From the NCBI RefSeq assembly GCF_004769525.1, contig NZ_RQFT01000007.1, forward strand, positions 186,001 through 250,000: a DNA stretch of 64,000 nt, given 5' to 3'. A program made the translations under genes and the position numbers. This DNA comes from Leptospira bouyouniensis. Its GTDB lineage: Bacteria > Spirochaetota > Leptospiria > Leptospirales > Leptospiraceae. The notes under the pieces were generated by a model, which searched no databases, was not told where the DNA came from, and saw nothing but the letters and a program-made list of their open reading frames with translations. Shown piece by piece: positions 57,839 through 64,000 of the stretch (position 1 is the stretch's first letter; every line of letters begins with the position of its first letter).

Positions 57839-60666
57839 GTGGAAGACTATTAATCATTGATGGACATGCACTTGCATTTCGAGCTTATTTTGCCTTTGCT
57901 GCTTCCAATTTAACAAATTCCAAAACAGGACTTCCAAGTGGTGCGATATTTGGATTTTGGAGGATGCTCTTCAAACTTTTACAAGATGAACATGTAACAC
58001 ATATTGCCTTCACTTTTGACCCAGGCACTCGGTTAGAAAGAAATGATCTTTATGAAGAATATAAAGCCCATCGAAAACCCATGCCTGAGGATTTAAAACC
58101 TCAAATCCAAAAGCTCTACGAAATGTTACAAGCCCTTGAGTTTCCAATGTATAAAATCAATGGTATCGAAGCAGATGATATCATTGGTTCCTTATGTAAA
58201 AAATTTGGAAAAGATTTTGAAGAAATTGTAATCCTTTCAAGTGACAAGGATTTATACCAAGTCCTAGACAAAAACATACACATGTTACGTGGCAAACGCG
58301 GAGTTTCCGAATTTGAGAAAATTGATCCCAAGTGGGTAAAAACAAATATTGGCATCACAAAAGAACAAGTGCCAGATTATATGGGACTTCTCGGTGATGC
58401 TTCAGATAATATTCCTGGTGTTAGAGGGATTGGTGAAAAAGGCGCAGCCAAACTTATCCAAGAATTCGGAGATTTGGAAACCATTTACAAAAAAATCGAT
58501 AAGGTAAAAAATAAATCTCTGATTGATAAACTCATTGCCGAAAAGGAAAATGCATTTTTATCGAGGAAACTAGCAACCATTGTCACCAATTTAAAACTCG
58601 ATATCAAAAAATCTGACTTAAAACTTCCAAACTACTATGATCCCAAAAAAGTACAATACTTCAAAGACGAAGGTTTTAATGTACTCCATCGTGATCTAGC
58701 AAAACAAGCTGGAATTCCTATTGTGAACGATGGAGAGACAAAAGAAGATACTCCTTCCGCCAAAAAATCATCAAAAGGAAAAAAAGAAACGAACACGGAA
58801 GGTTCTGTTGAAGTTTCCAAAAAAGGAAAAAATTCAGTTACGACTACTTCAGTTGTTGCGAAAAAATCTTATAAACGAATTCAATCCATCGATGAATTAA
58901 AAAAAATCGTATCTAAACTCGACTCCAAAAAACCAATCTCGATCGATACAGAAACAACCTCACAAGACCCAATGATGGCAGAGTTACTTGGGATTTCCTT
59001 TTCTGAAGAACCTGGAGTTGCCTATTATATCGCATTCTCACATTCCGAATCCATTTATAGCCACCTACTCCCATCCTGTGAAGAAACACTTGCCATCCTA
59101 AAACCAATGTTAGAAGACCCTAAATGGAAAAAATTAGGACAGAACATTAAATACGATTTACTCGTGTTTCGCAATCATGGAATCGAACTCAAAGGAATTT
59201 ACTTTGATACGATGCTTGCCTCCTATCTTTTAAATCCTGGTGAAAGACGTCATAATATGGATGATATGGCGGTTGATTATCTTAACTATAAAACAATCAC
59301 CTATGATGAGTTAGTAGGGACAGGAAAAAAGAAACAAAATCTTTATGATATAGATCCTGATAAAGTTTCAGAATATGCTTGTGAGGATGCTGACATCACC
59401 TTACAATTACACAATACATTGGCTCCAAAAATGGAGGAAAACATTCATAAAAAATTGTTTTATGAAATGGAAATGCCTGTATTACTCACTTTGGCAGATA
59501 TGGAGTATGAAGGTATTGCTGTTGATAAAAAGTATTTTGAAGAATTATCTGTCACCTTTGAAACTAAAATCAAAGAACATGAGAAAAATATCCATTTTTA
59601 TGCAGGAAGACAGTTCAATGTCAATTCTACAAAAGAATTACAAACTGTTTTATTTGAAGACTTACGACTCCCTGCGGAGAAAAAAACACAAACTGGATAT
59701 TCCACAGACCATTCTGTTTTGGAATCCTTACAAGGCACTCATCCGATTATTGATGACTTGTTATCGATTCGAAAATTCTCAAAATTAAAATCTACATATA
59801 CTGACACTTTGCCAACTCTTGTGAATCCAAAAACCAATCGGATCCATACAAGTTATAACCAAACTATTGCCGCAACGGGTCGACTTTCTTCTACCAATCC
59901 AAACTTACAAAACATACCCATCAAAGATGAGGAAGGAAGGTTACTCCGAAAAGGATTTATTGCTAAAAAGGGAACAGAAATTCTATCACTCGATTATAGC
60001 CAGATCGAACTTCGTATCATGGCCCATTTTTCCAATGACCCCAACATGATTGATGCGTATAAGTCTGGTGCAGATATTCACAAACGGACTGCAGCTGGGA
60101 TTTTCGGAGTTCCCGAAGACCAAGTAACACCAGATATGCGCAACAAAGCAAAAGTTGTAAATTTTTCTGTGATTTATGGAGTTACTTCGTTTGGTCTTTC
60201 CAACAATTTAAGAATCAGCCGCAAAGAAGCAAAAGAGTTTATCGAAAAATACTTTGCCGCATACAAAGGTGTCGCCACCTATATGGAAGAAATTGTCGAA
60301 TTCTGCAAACAGAATGGTTATGTTGAAACCTTACTTGGTCGCAGGCGTTACCTTCCTGATATCCATTCTTCACATAAAATGGTGAGCGAAGGTGCCAAAC
60401 GTGTTGCCATCAATTCCCCGATCCAAGGTACTTCTGCCGATATGATCAAAATTGCAATGATTCGGATCCATGATAAAATCAAAAAGGAATCTTTTCGATC
60501 TAAACTTTTATTACAAGTTCACGATGAACTAGTATTTGAAGTGGAACCAAAAGAAAAAAAAGAATTTTACCAAATGGCAAAAGAGGAAATGGAAAAAGCC
60601 ATGGAACTCAAGGTCCCAATTGTCGCACAAGGGAAGTTTGGTGGAAATTGGGATGAAGCACATTAG
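57835..60666 (+). CDS. polA: DNA polymerase I
   Basis: A 943-residue DNA polymerase I for repair and Okazaki-fragment processing. All three activities look present. The 5'-3' exonuclease (about 1-290) starts LLIIDGHALAFRAYFA and has EADDIIGSL, SSDKDLYQ and LGDASDNIPGVRGIGEK. The 3'-5' exonuclease (about 350-530) keeps the carboxylates ISIDTETTS, NIKYDL and YACEDADI. The polymerase (about 560-943) has SYNQTIAATGRLSSTNPNLQNIP, DYSQIELRIMAHFS, KVVNFSVIYG and QVHDELVFE. A Lys/Ser-rich linker (about 300-345) separates the first two. ATGA overlap with the glycosyltransferase gene upstream. Confidence 0.97.
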   Translation: MSGRLLIIDGHALAFRAYFAFAASNLTNSKTGLPSGAIFGFWRMLFKLLQDEHVTHIAFTFDPGTRLERNDLYEEYKAHRKPMPEDLKPQIQKLYEMLQALEFPMYKINGIEADDIIGSLCKKFGKDFEEIVILSSDKDLYQVLDKNIHMLRGKRGVSEFEKIDPKWVKTNIGITKEQVPDYMGLLGDASDNIPGVRGIGEKGAAKLIQEFGDLETIYKKIDKVKNKSLIDKLIAEKENAFLSRKLATIVTNLKLDIKKSDLKLPNYYDPKKVQYFKDEGFNVLHRDLAKQAGIPIVNDGETKEDTPSAKKSSKGKKETNTEGSVEVSKKGKNSVTTTSVVAKKSYKRIQSIDELKKIVSKLDSKKPISIDTETTSQDPMMAELLGISFSEEPGVAYYIAFSHSESIYSHLLPSCEETLAILKPMLEDPKWKKLGQNIKYDLLVFRNHGIELKGIYFDTMLASYLLNPGERRHNMDDMAVDYLNYKTITYDELVGTGKKKQNLYDIDPDKVSEYACEDADITLQLHNTLAPKMEENIHKKLFYEMEMPVLLTLADMEYEGIAVDKKYFEELSVTFETKIKEHEKNIHFYAGRQFNVNSTKELQTVLFEDLRLPAEKKTQTGYSTDHSVLESLQGTHPIIDDLLSIRKFSKLKSTYTDTLPTLVNPKTNRIHTSYNQTIAATGRLSSTNPNLQNIPIKDEEGRLLRKGFIAKKGTEILSLDYSQIELRIMAHFSNDPNMIDAYKSGADIHKRTAAGIFGVPEDQVTPDMRNKAKVVNFSVIYGVTSFGLSNNLRISRKEAKEFIEKYFAAYKGVATYMEEIVEFCKQNGYVETLLGRRRYLPDIHSSHKMVSEGAKRVAINSPIQGTSADMIKIAMIRIHDKIKKESFRSKLLLQVHDELVFEVEPKEKKEFYQMAKEEMEKAMELKVPIVAQGKFGGNWDEAH

Positions 60667-62350
60667 GCCAGTTATTGGTCTACTTTTCTTTTTTGTCCTT
60701 TATCTTTGGAACTTTCCAGTTGTATTTGAATCAAACTTACTACTTGGAAAATTTGATTGGGACTTATACACTTTCCATATCGAATTTTTACGAAAATCGT
60801 ATTTAGAGTTTGGAAGTTTCCCGTTATGGAATCCATATTATGGTGCTGGTTTTCCCGTATGGGAAAACCCATCCAGTAAATTTGGAAGTTTTACCCATTT
60901 ATTTGCACTTTTTGTTCCGAGCATCACAGCTCTTAAAATCAGTTTTGTTTTTTACTTTGTACTCGCTGGGTTATTAAATCTTCACTCATATCAAATTTAC
61001 AACAAATCATCAAACCTAACATCCATTCTATTCGTTTGTTTGTTCCAATTCTCAGGGTATTTTTTTCAAAAATTTTATGCAGGCCATATGAACCAAATCC
61101 ATGGTTTGTTTTTACCTGCTCTTATTTTTTATTTTCTCTACTCGATTCAAAATCAAAAAAAATTAATTGTGGGACTTATTATTTTTATCACCTATATATT
61201 GTTATCTGAAGGAGCAATTTATACCATCACACAGGCGACCTTTCTTATATTCTTTTTGAGTGGTCGGGAAATTTTCCTTTCGAATCAAAAAAAGAAATCG
61301 ATCTTTCAATTTTTGCTCATCAGTTGTTTGGTCTTAGTGGTTCTTTCCTTCAAATGGTTGCCTATGGTGTTGTTTATATTCCAGGTTGGGAGGTATTTTG
61401 TACCAGATCAATTCCCCTTACAACTTTCCGATTTCTACCCAATCTTTTTTGGTTCCTCCCAACACCCACTACTTTCCCAATCTATTTCACAAATGCAATA
61501 TCGCTATTGGGAATACGGAAACTACTTAGGGCAACTTCCCCTATACCTACTTCCAATACTTGTATTCACAAAACGTAAACTTTGGTTTGTACTGATTCTT
61601 TTCATTTTCACAATTTGGATCATGATCGGCAAAGGAAATTGGATAAACCCAGTGACTTTCTTAGAACAAATTCCTATCTATTCTTTAGAACGAGTGTATC
61701 CAAGATGGAGTTTGAGTGTTGTTTTTTTGTATGTTTGGTGTTTGGCGGAAGTGATACAAAAATTTTCAGAAGCATTTAAGGAAAAATACAAAATCTATTT
61801 TTTCGGTATGGTTCTCATTTTGCTTACTTATCATACGCTCGATGTGAGAAAAATGAACACAAAATTCTTACATGAAATATTTGTTTTAAAACCTCCTACG
61901 CTCGATATCCAAAACAAAGAAACTTATCCCATCACTGTGAATTCAGTTCCTGATTACGGTTCCGACTCACGAATGTTCCCTGCCATCACAGCAAACCTCT
62001 CCATCAACGACATATACGAAAATCTAACATTTTATTTTTCAAATCAACCTTTTGATTCGAAGGATTACCATGGTGAATTTTATTTATACCCTTCTTACCA
62101 AAGCATCCAACCAATCGAATGGAAACCAGACCAATTTACTTTTGGTCCTTTGCCAAAAAGTAAAATCCTTGTTTTCAACCAAAAATTTCACCCTGGATTT
62201 GTCACAAACCTTCCAGATGTCACGCTATGTTCGTGGAATGGGTATTTGGCGGTGGAACTAAAAAAAGAAACCAGCTCACTAGTGGTTGAATATTCAGTGA
62301 TAAAGGCTGCTCGTTCGAATATAAAAAAGGAGAGTCGTTGCCTGTTTTGA
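60653..62350 (+). CDS. Multi-pass membrane protein, GT-C/YfhO-like
   Basis: The real start is ATG 60653 (MKHIRPVIGLLFFF), overlapping the end of polA by 14 bases; the frame is open further left but that part reads as a lysine-rich shadow. The 565-residue product has about ten or more membrane helices, starting at residue 7. After the first helix comes a loop, FDWDLYTFHIEFLRKSYLEFGSFPLWNPYYGAGFP, that matches the acidic extracytoplasmic loop of GT-C glycosyltransferases and YfhO-like proteins, in which a D/E acts as base. A C-terminal extracytoplasmic beta domain (about 400-565) follows. It may transfer a sugar from a lipid-linked donor; substrate unknown. Confidence 0.78.
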   Translation: MKHIRPVIGLLFFFVLYLWNFPVVFESNLLLGKFDWDLYTFHIEFLRKSYLEFGSFPLWNPYYGAGFPVWENPSSKFGSFTHLFALFVPSITALKISFVFYFVLAGLLNLHSYQIYNKSSNLTSILFVCLFQFSGYFFQKFYAGHMNQIHGLFLPALIFYFLYSIQNQKKLIVGLIIFITYILLSEGAIYTITQATFLIFFLSGREIFLSNQKKKSIFQFLLISCLVLVVLSFKWLPMVLFIFQVGRYFVPDQFPLQLSDFYPIFFGSSQHPLLSQSISQMQYRYWEYGNYLGQLPLYLLPILVFTKRKLWFVLILFIFTIWIMIGKGNWINPVTFLEQIPIYSLERVYPRWSLSVVFLYVWCLAEVIQKFSEAFKEKYKIYFFGMVLILLTYHTLDVRKMNTKFLHEIFVLKPPTLDIQNKETYPITVNSVPDYGSDSRMFPAITANLSINDIYENLTFYFSNQPFDSKDYHGEFYLYPSYQSIQPIEWKPDQFTFGPLPKSKILVFNQKFHPGFVTNLPDVTLCSWNGYLAVELKKETSSLVVEYSVIKAARSNIKKESRCLF

Positions 62351-62369
62351 TTTTTTAGTTGTGTCACAG

Positions 62370-62387
62370 ATTTGTAATGATACAAAT
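62370..62387. promoter_or_regulatory. 18-bp dyad upstream of the OlsB-like gene
   Basis: ATTTGTA (62370-62376) and TACAAAT (62381-62387) form a perfect inverted repeat around ATGA. It lies 98 bases before the start of the next gene and 20 after the previous stop, with no T run. It could be an operator for a dimeric regulator; the regulator is unknown. Confidence 0.4.
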
Positions 62388-62484
62388 TAGTCATTCTTTC
62401 TCGGAATTTCATTGGAATGTCACATAATCGTAACCGAGATCTTTTAGCTTACTTGAGTAGATAAAAACGAGGAAACAAAATCCT

Positions 62485-63261
62485 ATGAAACCAAATACTA
62501 TTAATAAAACAGAACGAATTTTAGAAGTTCGTTTAGCAGAAAATCAACTCGAAATTGAAAGAGCACTTGCATTACGTTATGAAGTGTTTAACTTAGAAAT
62601 GGGAGAAGGCCTGCCACAATCTTCTGCAACTAGGAAAGATCGTGATGAGTACGATTTGTACTGCCATCATTTGATTGTAATCGATAAATCCACTGACGAT
62701 AAAAAAATCGTTGGTACATACAGAATTCTCACTCGTCAAAATGCAAAGAACGGAATTGGTTTTTATAGTGAAAACGAATTTGATATCACTTCCATTTATA
62801 ATCTACCAGATGAAATTGCTGAGGTAGGACGTTCTTGTGTTCACCCAGACTACAGAGATGGTTCAGTGATTTCTTTGTTATGGCAAGGCCTTGCAGAATT
62901 CATGAACAAACATAATGTTCGTTACCTTATGGGTTGTGGTTCAATCCACTCTACTGATGCATCCGTTGCTTCTCAATCTTATGGATTCTTAAAAGCAAAA
63001 GATGCGATTGCCCCTGAAGAATTCCGCGTGTATCCAAACCCAGATTATGTTCTCCCAGGATTTGATGCAAATTTCCATGTTGAAGATCCTAAGGTGATCT
63101 CCAAAAATATCCCACCACTTTTGAAAGGTTACCTTCGAGTGGGTGCTAAAATCTGTGGAATTCCTGCACTGGATTCTGTTTTTGGTACTACAGACGTGTT
63201 TATTCTTTTCGACCGCAAGGAAATTACGGAGAGATATGCGAAACACTATATGAATGCATGA
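62485..63261 (+). CDS. OlsB-like GNAT N-acyltransferase
   Basis: A 258-residue protein of the ornithine acyl-ACP N-acyltransferase/hemolysin-like GNAT family. Recognisable are [44 protein letters not shown] and the strand-helix [28 protein letters not shown] that is diagnostic of OlsB-type enzymes, followed by GCGSIHS. OlsB adds a 3-hydroxyacyl chain to ornithine, the first step in ornithine-lipid synthesis. Without an OlsA in view the product could be another acyl-amino acid. Its stop overlaps the next gene's start by four bases (ATGA). Confidence 0.85.
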   Translation: MKPNTINKTERILEVRLAENQLEIERALALRYEVFNLEMGEGLPQSSATRKDRDEYDLYCHHLIVIDKSTDDKKIVGTYRILTRQNAKNGIGFYSENEFDITSIYNLPDEIAEVGRSCVHPDYRDGSVISLLWQGLAEFMNKHNVRYLMGCGSIHSTDASVASQSYGFLKAKDAIAPEEFRVYPNPDYVLPGFDANFHVEDPKVISKNIPPLLKGYLRVGAKICGIPALDSVFGTTDVFILFDRKEITERYAKHYMNA

Positions 63262-64000
63262 GCCAAAACCAGGAAATTGATTACCAGCACCCCACAAAAC
63301 AGGATCAAATTCGATTTTTCGCTTTTACCTTAGTTTTGGTGATCTTTATCACTGCTGGTTATTTCCTGGGCATTCCTCGGTATTATCTCGGATGGTTTTC
63401 ATTTGCAATTGCATCATTTTCTGTGGCTGGAAATGATGCAGTTCAAACCATCGGAACTTTTATCGAAAGTAAAAAGTCAGTCCATTGGTTACAAAAGATC
63501 CTCGTATTTGGAGGTCTTTTATTTTTAGTCCACTTACTTGCCTGGTTTATCCACGGTGGTGAAATCCATTTTCATCGATTAGATTCCATTCCAGAAACTA
63601 AAGAATTCAATTTACTACAATTACTCGCACCTGTCTTACTCGTTGTCATCACAAGGTTACGCGCACCCGTATCCACAACATTTCTCGTCTTAGGTTTGTT
63701 TGGTGGGAAAAGCATCGACCAAATGTTAACCAAATCCTTTTTCGGGTATGGACTTGCTTTCCTTGTTGCCATCATTGTTTGGGCAGTACTTGTCAAAGTG
63801 GATCCACACGAATACCATGAAGTCCATACTCCTGATCCCGTATCGGAAAGGCGTTGGTCTCGCCTCCAATGGTTCTCAACAATGTATTTGTGGGTGGCAT
63901 GGTTATTCCAAGACACAGCCAACATCGCAGTATTCCTTCCAAGGCAGCTAGGTTTATTTGAATTCCTTATGGCGGTCTTCATTCTTATCTTTGCCCTACT
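63258..64000 (+). CDS. PiT-like inorganic phosphate permease (partial, runs off the right edge)
   Basis: The frame opens at ATG 63258 and is still open at base 64000. The visible 247 residues include about six membrane helices. Residues 47-66 read [20 protein letters not shown], which corresponds to the GND/GANDaaNaiGt signature of PiT-family phosphate transporters, and [20 protein letters not shown] matches the family's P-V-S-T-T segment; near the edge [12 protein letters not shown] may be the second ND-like repeat. It would import phosphate with Na+ or H+ across the inner membrane. Coupling to the OlsB-like gene is notable, since ornithine lipids replace phospholipids during phosphate limitation (inference). 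Confidence 0.7.
   Translation, partial: MSQNQEIDYQHPTKQDQIRFFAFTLVLVIFITAGYFLGIPRYYLGWFSFAIASFSVAGNDAVQTIGTFIESKKSVHWLQKILVFGGLLFLVHLLAWFIHGGEIHFHRLDSIPETKEFNLLQLLAPVLLVVITRLRAPVSTTFLVLGLFGGKSIDQMLTKSFFGYGLAFLVAIIVWAVLVKVDPHEYHEVHTPDPVSERRWSRLQWFSTMYLWVAWLFQDTANIAVFLPRQLGLFEFLMAVFILIFAL

Noticed and set aside
60536..60652. 5' extension of the GT-C-like membrane protein into polA
   Set aside because: The extra residues are Lys/Trp-rich, read in another frame over the conserved polymerase C-terminus, and the first membrane helix follows the ATG at 60653.

Overview
The window looks like chromosomal DNA of a spirochete of the genus Leptospira, most likely a saprophytic, L. biflexa-like species. 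This rests on the low GC content, many short-signal lipoproteins and signal-peptide proteins of unknown function, and the style of the signalling proteins (PAS-rich hybrid kinase, MASE1-SpoIIE phosphatase, RsbW-like kinase). No phage, insertion sequence, CRISPR array, tRNA or rRNA was recognised. The assignment is inference from recall of protein families, not from a search.

Layout. 1-2670: end of a small membrane protein, then (minus strand) an operon of a CNNM/CorC-type transporter with split coaC and coaB. 2886-9046: a secreted TPR/degenerate-CHAT protein divergent from a giant hybrid histidine kinase. 9185-12498: a Family 2A encapsulin shell gene overlapping the gene of its presumed cargo, a cysteine desulfurase with a ~100-residue N-terminal extension, and a convergent serine O-acetyltransferase. 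This is a sulfur-handling protein nanocompartment locus and the most distinctive system in the window. 12642-16249: an ABC-F ATPase and a MASE1-PP2C phosphatase. 16315-18298: a minus-strand cluster of small secreted proteins and lipoproteins containing a duplicated domain. 18299-18672: a 374-base gap with a GC-rich foldable element ahead of ilvC. 18673-21038: ilvC and a FadI-like thiolase. 21276-31535: SH3b protein, zinc phospholipase C/P1-nuclease-like protein, DUF2237, two tandem M23 peptidases, GST-like, cutA, a discoidin-like protein, and an ATP-grasp-like protein paired with a DegT-family protein that has lost its PLP lysine. 31669-37574: avtA, a large membrane protein of unknown function and a basic amino acid decarboxylase. 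37575-37850: repeats. 37827-43937: YrbG-type antiporter, dprA, TPR lipoprotein, GNAT, SDR and DUF445. 44046-49860: Lnb-like (DUF4105) protein, three lipoproteins and a serine beta-lactamase-like hydrolase. 50028-53546: a compact type IIA topoisomerase pair that reads like phage T4/eukaryotic topoisomerase II rather than gyrase or Topo IV. 53612-64000: lipoprotein, gltX, RsbW-like kinase, GT4 glycosyltransferase, polA, GT-C-like membrane protein, OlsB-like acyltransferase and the start of a PiT-like phosphate permease.

How the genes work together. Many neighbours overlap by 4 bases (ATGA or GTGA): coaC-coaB, the M23 pair, avtA-unknown, GNAT-SDR, lipoprotein-gltX, GT4-polA, OlsB-like-PiT-like. 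This points to compact, translationally coupled operons. In the encapsulin locus, the acetyltransferase makes O-acetylserine for cysteine synthesis, the desulfurase takes sulfur from cysteine, and the shell would enclose the desulfurase and the sulfur it releases. This functional chain is inferred from characterised SrpI-type systems.
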